Positions 26,212 through 33,550 of a stretch of 64,000 bases of DNA are shown piece by piece (position 1 is the stretch's first letter; every line of letters begins with the position of its first letter). Below the pieces are notes generated by a model that ran no database searches, was not told the origin of the DNA, and was given only the letters and a program-made list of their open reading frames with translations. This DNA comes from Rhodospirillales bacterium. Its GTDB lineage: Bacteria > Pseudomonadota > Alphaproteobacteria > Micavibrionales > Micavibrionaceae. The position numbers and the translations under genes were made by a program. Location: contig JACKJB010000001.1 of assembly GCA_020638155.1 (NCBI GenBank), positions 248,001 through 312,000 on the forward strand, in the 5' to 3' direction.

Positions 26212-27606
26212 ATGTCTGAAAAATCTTATGACGTCATTGTTATCGGTTCCGGTCCGGGCGGATATGTCTGTGCCATACGCTGCGCGCAGCTGGGCCTGAA
26301 AACAGCCTGTGTCGAAAAGCGCGAGACGCTGGGCGGGACGTGCCTGAATGTCGGTTGTATCCCGTCTAAGGCGCTGCTACAGGCCTCCGAGAAATACGAA
26401 GAGGCTGACGGCCATCTGGAGGCGATGGGGATCAAGATCAAGGGGCTGTCGCTGGATCTTAAAGGCATGATGGCGCACAAGGACAGCGTGGTCGAAGCCA
26501 ATACCAAGGGCGTTGAATTCCTGTTTAAGAAAAACAAGATTGACTGGCTCAAAGGTGCCGGGGTGATCTCCAAAGCCGGGGAAGTTACGGTCGGCAAAGA
26601 GACCTATAAAACCAAACATATCATTATTGCGACCGGCTCCGATGTTATCAGCCTGCCGGGGATGGAGATTGACGAGAAAACGATCGTGTCTTCCACGGGC
26701 GCGCTAGAGCTTTCAAAAGTGCCGAAATCGATGGTCGTGATCGGCGGCGGCGTGATCGGTCTTGAAATGGGCTGTGTCTGGCGCAGGCTCGGGACTGAAG
26801 TGACCGTGGTGGAATTTTTGGATCGTATCCTGCCAGGGATGGACGGCGATGTTTCCAAGGATATGCAGCGCATCCTCAAAAAACAGGGTATGAAATTCAA
26901 ACTCGGTACCAAAGTGACCGAAGCCAAGGCGGGCAAGTCCGGGGTTAAGCTGAGCCTCGAACCGGCGTCGGGTGGAGACACTGAGACGCTGGAAGCCGAT
27001 ATCCTGCTGGTGGCGATTGGCCGTAAGCCTTATACCGAAGGGCTGGGGCTGGATAAAGTCGGGGTTGCGCTGGATGAGCGCGGGCGGATCAAGGTTGACG
27101 ATCATTTTAAAACCAGTATTGACGGGATCTACGCCATCGGCGATGTCATCGCCGGACCGATGCTGGCGCACAAAGCAGAAGACGAAGGCGTTGTCCTGGC
27201 GGAAATGCTGGCCGGGCAGGCGGGGCATATCGATTATGACTGTATCCCCGGCGTGGTCTATACATGGCCGGAAGTTTCCGCTGTCGGTAAAACCGAACAA
27301 CAACTAAAAGACGAAGGTGTAGAATATAAAGTCGGCAAGTTTCCGTTCACGGCCAATGGCCGCGCACGGGCGATGAATATGACGGACGGGTTCGTAAAGA
27401 TCCTGTCCCATGCCAAAACCGACCGGGTGCTCGGTGTGCATATGATCGGCCCGAATGTCGGGGAGCTGATTTCCGAAGCGGTAACCGTGATGGAATTCGG
27501 CGGCAGCGCCGAAGATATCGCTCGCACTTGCCACGCGCACCCGACCCTAAGCGAGGTTGTCAAGGAAGCCGCGTTGGCGGCGGACGGGCGGCCTATTCAT
27601 ATCTAA
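26212..27606 (+). CDS. lpdA: Dihydrolipoamide dehydrogenase, E3
   Basis: This FAD enzyme reoxidises the E2 lipoyl arm and passes electrons to NAD+. The 464 residues match the usual length. Visible marks are the FAD-binding IGSGPGGYVCAIRCAQLG, the redox disulfide Cys44/Cys49 in GGTCLNVGC, the NAD-binding IGGGVIGLEMG, the second FAD block YAIGDVIAGPMLAHKAEDEG, and the C-terminal HAHPTLSE with the active-site His. ATG 26212 fits the family start (MSEKSYDVIVIGSG). It is separated from sucB by six genes, including the nucleotide cluster. Confidence 0.96.
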   Translation: MSEKSYDVIVIGSGPGGYVCAIRCAQLGLKTACVEKRETLGGTCLNVGCIPSKALLQASEKYEEADGHLEAMGIKIKGLSLDLKGMMAHKDSVVEANTKGVEFLFKKNKIDWLKGAGVISKAGEVTVGKETYKTKHIIIATGSDVISLPGMEIDEKTIVSSTGALELSKVPKSMVVIGGGVIGLEMGCVWRRLGTEVTVVEFLDRILPGMDGDVSKDMQRILKKQGMKFKLGTKVTEAKAGKSGVKLSLEPASGGDTETLEADILLVAIGRKPYTEGLGLDKVGVALDERGRIKVDDHFKTSIDGIYAIGDVIAGPMLAHKAEDEGVVLAEMLAGQAGHIDYDCIPGVVYTWPEVSAVGKTEQQLKDEGVEYKVGKFPFTANGRARAMNMTDGFVKILSHAKTDRVLGVHMIGPNVGELISEAVTVMEFGGSAEDIARTCHAHPTLSEVVKEAALAADGRPIHI

Positions 27607-27628
27607 AGCAAGTCTCTATCGCTTTGAA

Positions 27629-27666
27629 AGCAGCGCCAGCTCTTTGGTTGGCGGTGTTTCTTTTTG
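27629..27666 (+). terminator. Possible terminator after lpdA
   Basis: CGCCA and TGGCG arms flank a short loop and are followed by TGTTTCTTTTT, 23 bases after the lpdA stop. The stem is only five pairs, so the call is weak. Confidence 0.35.
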
Positions 27667-27769
27667 TGCTTTGTTAATCGGATCGAAAGGAGTTTTTGGC
27701 ATGATAGGGCCATATAATTGTATCATTTTATTATAAGTTTTTGGGTTGCTGTAGAAAAAGAGATTTAAT

Positions 27770-29230
27770 TTGAGTGACTTAAATACGTTACAGCAAAAAT
27801 TTAATGCGATTGTGGACCGCACCGAAAGTGGAAAACATTTCAATGTTCCTGTGTCTGATGTAACTGGGGTTGTTGATAAAAGCTTCGCTTCGACCCGCCT
27901 GAAACAGGTTTTCTTACAATTTGTTGATGCGCCGCAGGAAGCCATTGATTCCGCTGTGGGGATACAAGGACCGCAGCGTCTTGTGCAGGATGAGAATGCG
28001 CATCCCTCTGCTGTGGGCTATAATGCAACGGCCATGGCCAACCCGTATTTACCATGGTTGGTTGATGATGCAGAAATCTACCCGTTTCGTGATGCATGGA
28101 TGGCGGAATCAAATTTTCATGTGTCGATCCGCGGTGAGTCCGAAGTGCGTGCTGCGCCGTCAGGGATGGATCTGGGGCCAGATGGCTACAAGGTTGAACA
28201 TTCCGTATCTGCAGAATTTTCTTACCGTTCGAAACAAAGCGATGATGCTTTCGGTGCCCGTAACAAGGTTGGGATCTTTAGCAGTAAAATGGATTTGCCG
28301 GAGAATACCGGCGGCACTTTTGAACTCCCGGAAGTCAATATTTCCCGCTTTGCCGAGCAGGTTAGCTTAGAAGGTGTTTTGAGTGACTTTGAAAATCAGG
28401 AAATCCCTTTTGATGTGACGGATCCTGAAAATATTCGCCATCGTCCTTTAGATGTTGAGATTACTGCAGAAGGACACAACAAAGGCATGATTGAAGGTGA
28501 AATTAATCATACCGTTATTGTTTATGTGCCCGAAGAAGATATGGACTTTTACAAAAAGGCACATACTGGCGAAATATATACCCTTGATTTCAAGGGGACG
28601 GCTGTCGCCCTTAATCCGGGGCAGGAGGTTCCTGCCGAACAGTCTGATATCAAAGCCTATGTCGGTTTTAGTGATATCCATGTCCAGCTTATGGCTGATA
28701 ACATCCTGAACAGCATTTCTGTGGGGGCAACCAAAGATATCGCGCTTGCCAGCAGGCAGGATAAAGAAAGCATCATGGCTTCTCAGGGCGCTGTGAACCT
28801 ATTATCTGAAGGCAAAGGGACTGTGTTGGCGGCAACTGGAAAGGTTACGCCGGAACTGGAACGTTATACCAAACGCATCCTTGATGATGAGTATGATGGT
28901 GCCTCTTGGGCTATCAATGCGCAGCTTCTTCAGGATCGGGTCGCCATGAACCCGACGGCACAGGATAAAACCATGGCTTTGGCTGGGCGTTCTGCGGCAG
29001 GTGAAAAGCTGGATAAAACGAGTGGTGCCATGCTGCAGGTTGGCTTAAACAGTCAGGGTGCCAATCTTGATGTTGATGGCGTTGCCGGTAATCTTACCCG
29101 TACAGCCGCTGCTGCAAAATTAGACAGCCCCACTTTTGCGGAGGACACGATGATCGCAAAGCTGCCTGATAATCTTGAACAGAGAGGGGCCTCTATCGCC
29201 AAGGCAACAGGTCCGACCTCTTCAATGTAA
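27770..29230 (+). CDS. Hypothetical protein with a possible C-terminal peptidoglycan-binding motif, 486 aa
   Basis: The open frame starts at TTG 27770 (MSDLNTLQQKF), since no ATG precedes conserved-looking sequence. Most of the protein is unassigned: an N-terminal half with many Asp/Glu/Asn and beta-type alternation (HSVSAEFSYRSK, FHVSIRGESEVRA), and a C-terminal Ala-rich helical part. Near residue 420 the stretch LQVGLNSQGANLDVDGVAGN followed by LTRTAAAAK resembles the LQ-x-LN-x-x-G...VDG-x-x-G-x-x-T motif of PG_binding_1 domains. No signal peptide is seen. The opening QKFNAI resembles the start of the coiled-coil protein at 4636. Function is unknown. Confidence 0.65.
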   Translation: MSDLNTLQQKFNAIVDRTESGKHFNVPVSDVTGVVDKSFASTRLKQVFLQFVDAPQEAIDSAVGIQGPQRLVQDENAHPSAVGYNATAMANPYLPWLVDDAEIYPFRDAWMAESNFHVSIRGESEVRAAPSGMDLGPDGYKVEHSVSAEFSYRSKQSDDAFGARNKVGIFSSKMDLPENTGGTFELPEVNISRFAEQVSLEGVLSDFENQEIPFDVTDPENIRHRPLDVEITAEGHNKGMIEGEINHTVIVYVPEEDMDFYKKAHTGEIYTLDFKGTAVALNPGQEVPAEQSDIKAYVGFSDIHVQLMADNILNSISVGATKDIALASRQDKESIMASQGAVNLLSEGKGTVLAATGKVTPELERYTKRILDDEYDGASWAINAQLLQDRVAMNPTAQDKTMALAGRSAAGEKLDKTSGAMLQVGLNSQGANLDVDGVAGNLTRTAAAAKLDSPTFAEDTMIAKLPDNLEQRGASIAKATGPTSSM

Positions 29231-29235
29231 GGCTT

Positions 29236-29700
29236 TCATAGCCCAGGTATGAGGTTATTGGGGGAGTCAGAGTCTTCCGTCCTGTCCGTCACAACGCAGC
29301 CGTGATTTTTGACGACATCGATAATGGCGGTGTTCAGTTGCATGGTGATGCGGATGATGCCCCCGTCCAGGAACTCTTTTTGCAGGTGCCCTTTGGGCAT
29401 ATTAATATGCGGACAGCTTCTTACTTCACTCTCCAGCTGTTGCCGGTCATACAGGCCCATCGTATTGGAAAAAAGAAGCCTCCACATGCTGAAGTCTTTT
29501 TTATTAATTTCGAACTGGACCCGTCCGTCCTCCAGAATCTTTTCGTTATAGACCGGGATTTTTATATCGACCGAATTCAGGGGGGCAAACGTAATGTCTT
29601 CCGGTTTTGCGTTCAGCGGATCGTCGCAGCAAACGGCACCGGCCATTCCCGCCATTGCGGCAAAGGTTATGCCGATCACTCCCTTTTTGAATTGTCCCAC
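29236..29700 (-). CDS. Small exported hypothetical protein, 154 aa
   Basis: The N-terminus has two Lys, a hydrophobic run (GVIGITFAAMAGMAGAV) and a likely signal peptidase site near residue 23, so the product should be periplasmic or secreted. The start is GTG. The mature part has four Cys, counting the pair after the signal (CCDDP), plus SCPHI and HGCVV, which could form disulfides. No family is recognised. It is convergent with the 27770 gene with five bases between stops, and its promoter should be in the gap to xerC. Confidence 0.65.
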   Translation of the reverse strand: MGQFKKGVIGITFAAMAGMAGAVCCDDPLNAKPEDITFAPLNSVDIKIPVYNEKILEDGRVQFEINKKDFSMWRLLFSNTMGLYDRQQLESEVRSCPHINMPKGHLQKEFLDGGIIRITMQLNTAIIDVVKNHGCVVTDRTEDSDSPNNLIPGL

Positions 29701-29761
29701 TTTGTGAAATCCCTGTTCTTATTTTTTATTGATAAAAGAGTAAGGATAAAATTTATGCGGT

Positions 29762-30739
29762 TCAACCGCTTTCTTCCGGCGTGGTGTCGTCCTGTTTGTT
29801 GCGGGGGTGGGCGTTCTTATAAACGCGCATCAGTTCTGTGGCGTCAACCTCGGTATAGCGCTGGGTTGTGCTGAGTGAAGCATGGCCCAGTAATTCCTGA
29901 ATTTCCCGCAGATTTGCACCGTTTTGCAGCAGGTGCGTGGCGAAGCTGTGGCGCAGGGCGTGGGGGGTGGCTGTTTCCGGCAGGTCCAGCTCCCGGCGCA
30001 GGTCGCGCATGGCTTTCTGGGCGACCCCCTGATTAAGCTTTTTACCGCGCGAGCCAAGAAAGATCGCCCGTTCCGGTGCTTCCGGGTAGGGGCAGGCGTT
30101 TCTGTACTGCTCCAGCATATTTTCGACAATGCTTAAAACCGGGACCTGCCGTTCCTTGCGGCCTTTGCCCATGACCCGCAGGAAGCCGTCACGGGGCAGG
30201 TCTTTCAGCGTCAGCAACAAAGCTTCCTCAATCCGCAGGCCACAGCCATAGAGCATCGTAAACAGGGCGCGGTTGCGTTTATCGATCCAGCCTTCATCGC
30301 CGCTGTTTGTGACCAGCGTGAGTGCCTGCTTCTCATAGAGCGGGCGCGGCAATTTATGCGGCAGTTTCGGGGAGCGGACCGTTTTAATCGCGGCATTGTG
30401 CATAATGCCTTGCTTGTCGAGCCAGTGCAGGAAGTTCTTGACCCCGGATAGCGAGCGGGCTCTTGTGGCCGCGCTGGCGCCGTCCATGGTCCGGCGGGAC
30501 ATCCATGACCGAAAATCACGGATATCGACTTCCGATAAATCATTCAGGCACGGGGACTGGCCCAGATGTTCGGCCAGGAACGTGATGAACTGGGTGACAT
30601 CGGTGCTGTAGGCGCGCAGCGTATGGCGCGAGGCATGTTTTTCAAATTGCAGGTATTGTTGCCAGTCCTGCAGGACTTGAGCCAAATCCGCGGCGCACAG
30701 CGCCAGCGTTTCATCTTTGATTACTGCAGGTCCAGCCAT
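29762..30739 (-). CDS. xerC: Tyrosine recombinase XerC
   Basis: XerC with XerD resolves chromosome dimers at dif. The 325-residue protein has the N-terminal core-binding domain (residues about 15-110, with HTLRAYSTDVTQFITFL) and a C-terminal catalytic domain. Catalytic parts visible are GCGLRIEEALLL with the first Arg, the Lys-containing MGKGRKERQVP beta-hairpin, HALRHSFATHLLQNGANL with the His-x-x-Arg pair, LGHASLSTTQRY with the second His, and the nucleophile Tyr in that block. It overlaps the DUF484 gene by 19 bases; the same pairing is well known in proteobacteria. The call as XerC over XerD rests mainly on this neighbour. Confidence 0.88.
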   Translation of the reverse strand: MAGPAVIKDETLALCAADLAQVLQDWQQYLQFEKHASRHTLRAYSTDVTQFITFLAEHLGQSPCLNDLSEVDIRDFRSWMSRRTMDGASAATRARSLSGVKNFLHWLDKQGIMHNAAIKTVRSPKLPHKLPRPLYEKQALTLVTNSGDEGWIDKRNRALFTMLYGCGLRIEEALLLTLKDLPRDGFLRVMGKGRKERQVPVLSIVENMLEQYRNACPYPEAPERAIFLGSRGKKLNQGVAQKAMRDLRRELDLPETATPHALRHSFATHLLQNGANLREIQELLGHASLSTTQRYTEVDATELMRVYKNAHPRNKQDDTTPEESG

Positions 30740-31437
30740 GCAAAAAAGCTGCGTTCAATGACACGGGTGAAAAACAGGATCAGGTCGGTAGCCTGTCCGG
30801 GCTGGAACATGTCCGGATCGCGGCTGCCGAAGGCGATCAGGGCGGGTGGTGTGCCCCTGGCAATATTTAGCCGTACCAGCGCCTGTGACTTTACAAGCCC
30901 GGCACCGCCGCCGTAAATCTCGCCAATTCCCTTGATGTGGGATTCCAGTATGATGTGCTGGTCTTTCATCAGCAGTTCAATCGATCCCGGCGTAATAATA
31001 TGGACGCCGGCAATATTGATGTGCGGGATAACGCTGCCTTCGGCCTCGATCACCAGCGAGATAATATCGACATCCAGCAGCGATGCGCAGTCCATTACAA
31101 TGGTATGGATGAAATCTTCGAATGTACGGGCCTCAAGGATCATCAGGACCGCGTTATGGATGCGGGCCTGGTTGCTCATATTCGCGCGGCTGGTTTCTAC
31201 GATCTCGCGCGCCTCTTCGATAATCCCGTCACGGTCTTCGCGCAGGCGCTTGACCATGAATTGCTGAAAGTCGATAACGCCCTTGCCGCTATGCTCTTTC
31301 GGCGGGGTCAGCAGATCGCAGGCTTCCGGATATTCATGCAGAAAATCCGGGTTGGCGCGCAGCCAGATGATAATGTCGTCGGCGCTTATAGAAGGAGAGG
31401 ATGTATCGTCTTTTGAATCTGTCATGGCATTAGTCAT
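30721..31437 (-). CDS. DUF484 family protein
   Basis: The 238-residue product has the family's start (IIWLRANPDFLHEYPEACDLL), a helical middle with RLREDRDGIIEEAREIVETS, and a GAF-like C-terminal half. Its biochemical role is unknown, though the gene is a steady partner of xerC. An alternative start four codons later at 31425 (MTDSKDD) is possible; neither has a clear ribosome site. The 193-base gap upstream holds a hairpin repeat of the CCCCGC type. Confidence 0.85.
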   Translation of the reverse strand: MTNAMTDSKDDTSSPSISADDIIIWLRANPDFLHEYPEACDLLTPPKEHSGKGVIDFQQFMVKRLREDRDGIIEEAREIVETSRANMSNQARIHNAVLMILEARTFEDFIHTIVMDCASLLDVDIISLVIEAEGSVIPHINIAGVHIITPGSIELLMKDQHIILESHIKGIGEIYGGGAGLVKSQALVRLNIARGTPPALIAFGSRDPDMFQPGQATDLILFFTRVIERSFFAWLDLQ

Positions 31438-31556
31438 GGCGAGGAGCCTTTTGGAAAGGAAACGTCAGTTATCCGACCATTTTACATGCAGAACCGGCAA
31501 AGATCACGCGGTTTTCGTAAAAAACTCTTGGAATCTGTTTTGAGACTTTCTTCTGG

Positions 31557-31599
31557 ATCCCCGCCGTTTAAACAAAATCAAAGATTTTGTCGCGGGGAT
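31557..31599. repeat. Intergenic hairpin repeat, ATCCCCGC...GCGGGGAT type
   Basis: Outer arms ATCCCCGC (31557-31564) and GCGGGGAT (31592-31599) enclose a perfect inner hairpin ACAAAATC-AAA-GATTTTGT (31572-31590). The end reads GGGGATGAC, like the ends of the GTCAT...ATGAC family. It fills most of the gap between the DUF484 gene and the small gene at 31631. Confidence 0.7.
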
Positions 31600-31630
31600 G
31601 ACGAGGGGGAAGAATTTTGAAACAGGTTCT

Positions 31631-31933
31631 CTACGGGAAAAACGGCATGGTCGGCGGGGGCTTGTTGCGTTTGTATTCCTCGCATGCCGCTTTGTAATCT
31701 TCAAGATAGCGCGCGGTAGCGTCCGGGTCTGCCTGCGGGACGCCGACTTCGATGTCGTCCGGATTCGTAATGATATAGCCTTTGACGACCATTTTGCCGA
31801 TTTTCTGTGCAGTTGGCGTAAAGCGGTAGCCTTTCTCATGCAGAATTTTCATGACGCCCGATTCCGGGTTGAGCGGACTGCAGGGCTGGCTCAGTGCTTT
31901 GCGGAAAAAATCGAGCAGGCGTCGCCCGATCAT
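31631..31933 (-). CDS. Small hypothetical protein, paralogue of its upstream neighbour, 100 aa
   Basis: The product shares its layout with the 109-residue protein just upstream: EKGYRF or KQGYKF near the middle, a short strand region, a YNVIMPDGT or YIITNPDDI element, then YLEDYKAACEEYK against YREDYYAAVETCS, and a Pro-rich end. The two genes overlap by four bases (ATGA), so translation is probably coupled. No motif gives a function, and there is no signal peptide. Confidence 0.65.
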   Translation of the reverse strand: MIGRRLLDFFRKALSQPCSPLNPESGVMKILHEKGYRFTPTAQKIGKMVVKGYIITNPDDIEVGVPQADPDATARYLEDYKAACEEYKRNKPPPTMPFFP

Positions 31934-32259
31934 AGTTTGGGGCCTTGCTGCGGTTCCGGAGTGCGTTTGCTGCAGGTTTCTACTGCGGCATAGTAATCCT
32001 CGCGGTATTTTTCCAGTGCGCCTTTGGGCGGCATTACTTTGCCTAGGTTCGTGCCGTCCGGCATTATGACGTTATAGGCCGGGAACGGAAAGCCGGGCAT
32101 GGTAATGACCTTCGTATCTTCAAACTTATAGCCTTGCTTCTCAAGCTCGGCGCGGACATCCAGGGCGGGGCAGAACGGGCCATGCTCACAATCCGTCAGG
32201 AATTTATCGAGCGTGGTATGAACTTTGTCCCATATTTCTTTCAGGCTTCGTAATTTCAT
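31930..32259 (-). CDS. Small hypothetical protein, paralogue of its downstream neighbour, 109 aa
   Basis: The ATG follows AAGGAGTACAGAGACC, a good ribosome site at a slightly long spacing. The product has three Cys (DCEHGPFC and ETCSK), absent from the paralogue at matching places apart from AACEE. The C-terminal PDGTNLGKVMPPKG region and the YREDYYAAVET helix match the sister gene. It probably arose by tandem duplication. Function is unknown. Confidence 0.68.
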   Translation of the reverse strand: MKLRSLKEIWDKVHTTLDKFLTDCEHGPFCPALDVRAELEKQGYKFEDTKVITMPGFPFPAYNVIMPDGTNLGKVMPPKGALEKYREDYYAAVETCSKRTPEPQQGPKL

Positions 32260-32281
32260 GGTCTCTGTACTCCTTCTTATC

Positions 32282-32785
32282 TCATATATGTGTCGGCTGG
32301 TGCATTTTATGCAGGGCCGCTTTTAAATCCTGTGCCACCTGTGCTTTTTCTTCCGGCGGTAAAAACCTGCCGATTTCGGTCTTTTTCCCCTTGGATTCCA
32401 GGGAAACTTTCTCGCAAATCCCTTGCCGGCAGTTCGTGGTGCGGACCTGCAACAGGTAAGGAGATAACGTTTTAACCGTTTCACCGCGCGTTCCGGGGAC
32501 ATAATGCCGGATTTCCAGCCCGTCATCCGTCAGGGTCAGTTTCTGGTATTCCCCGCCGCTTCGGTTACTGCGGTTCATCGCATAAGCCAATCCTGCCAGT
32601 GTAAGATCAATAGGGATCGCCAGTGGTGTCATGCCTGCTTTTACCGCAAACAGGTTGGTTAAGATGCCGAAGCCGATAGCCGTCCCGTAAAACGCTTTAC
32701 GGCCCGGACCACCAAGGCTGCGGTGCGGCCTTAGCTCCCGTTCAAAATACACGGCTTTATCAAACGTTTTCTGTATATCGCTCAT
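32282..32785 (-). CDS. DUF2244-like membrane protein, 167 aa
   Basis: The product starts with a polar stretch including LRPHRSLGGPG, typical of DUF2244 proteins, then has two closely spaced hydrophobic segments (about residues 31-51 and 53-68), giving a membrane hairpin. The remaining 95 residues are soluble, with beta-type alternation (LTLTDDGLEIRHYVPG) and a late RFLPPEEKAQVAQDLKAAL helix. The role of the family is unknown. It stands 22 bases upstream of the 109-residue gene on the same strand. Confidence 0.65.
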   Translation of the reverse strand: MSDIQKTFDKAVYFERELRPHRSLGGPGRKAFYGTAIGFGILTNLFAVKAGMTPLAIPIDLTLAGLAYAMNRSNRSGGEYQKLTLTDDGLEIRHYVPGTRGETVKTLSPYLLQVRTTNCRQGICEKVSLESKGKKTEIGRFLPPEEKAQVAQDLKAALHKMHQPTHI

Positions 32786-32847
32786 GCGTTTTTATGCCGC
32801 AAAAGCGTTTAAAAACGCAAGAAAATAATTTTCATAAATCTTTCGGA

Positions 32848-33504
32848 CTAAAGAATGCTCTGCCCGGTCTTTTTCCAGTCCTCGACAAAAGCGGCCAGAC
32901 CACTATCGGTCAGCGGGTGTTTGTAGAGCTTACGGATCACATCCGGCGGGCAGGTGACGACATGCGCTCCCATGCGGGCGCTTTCGATGATGTGCATCGG
33001 GTGGCGGACCGAGGCGACCAGCACTTCGGTTTCAAATTGCGGGTAGTTATCGTAAATCGTGACAATATCTTCGATCAGGTTCATTCCGTCCATGGCGATA
33101 TCGTCTACGCGCCCGACAAACGGGGAAATGAATGTTGCTCCGGCCTTGGCGGCCAGAATTGCCTGCGCAGCGCTAAAGCACAGCGTGACATTCACCATCG
33201 TGCCCTCATCGGTCAGTTCCTTGCAGACACGCAGGCCCGCTTCGGTCAGCGGGACTTTGACGGCAATATTCTTGGCGATTTTGGCCAGTTTCTTGCCTTC
33301 CTGGATCATGGTGTCGTAATCCGTGGCGGCGACTTCAGCGCTGACCGGGCCGTTGACGACGCCGCAGATCTCCTCGATCAGGGGAATAAAATCCTTGCCG
33401 CTTTTCATGACCAGTGACGGGTTGGTTGTCACCCCGTCCAAAAGGCCGGTGGCGGCCAGATCGCGGATATCATCAATATTGGCAGTATCGACAAAGAATT
33501 TCAT
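32848..33504 (-). CDS. Transaldolase-family protein, fructose-6-phosphate aldolase-like
   Basis: The 218-residue chain matches the small transaldolase/FSA subgroup (about 215-220 residues). It opens MKFFVDTANIDDI, has GVTTNPSLV, and places the Schiff-base lysine at Lys83 in AVKVPLT. Later blocks are VTLCFSAAQAILAAKAGA and SPFVGRVDDI. ATG 33504 has AGGTGA seven bases ahead; a GTG at 33513 overlaps that site and is unlikely. Whether the activity is transaldolase or fructose-6-phosphate aldolase cannot be settled by eye. It is divergent from priA, with 46 bases between. Confidence 0.88.
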   Translation of the reverse strand: MKFFVDTANIDDIRDLAATGLLDGVTTNPSLVMKSGKDFIPLIEEICGVVNGPVSAEVAATDYDTMIQEGKKLAKIAKNIAVKVPLTEAGLRVCKELTDEGTMVNVTLCFSAAQAILAAKAGATFISPFVGRVDDIAMDGMNLIEDIVTIYDNYPQFETEVLVASVRHPMHIIESARMGAHVVTCPPDVIRKLYKHPLTDSGLAAFVEDWKKTGQSIL

Positions 33505-33550
33505 TTTAATCACCTGTTTGTATGGATAAGACTGTGGTAATACCTATCAG

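Noticed and set aside
27616..27726. A 36-codon - strand ORF after lpdA
   Set aside because: The translation looks protein-like, but there is no ribosome site and the length is too short to support it. It may be a remnant.
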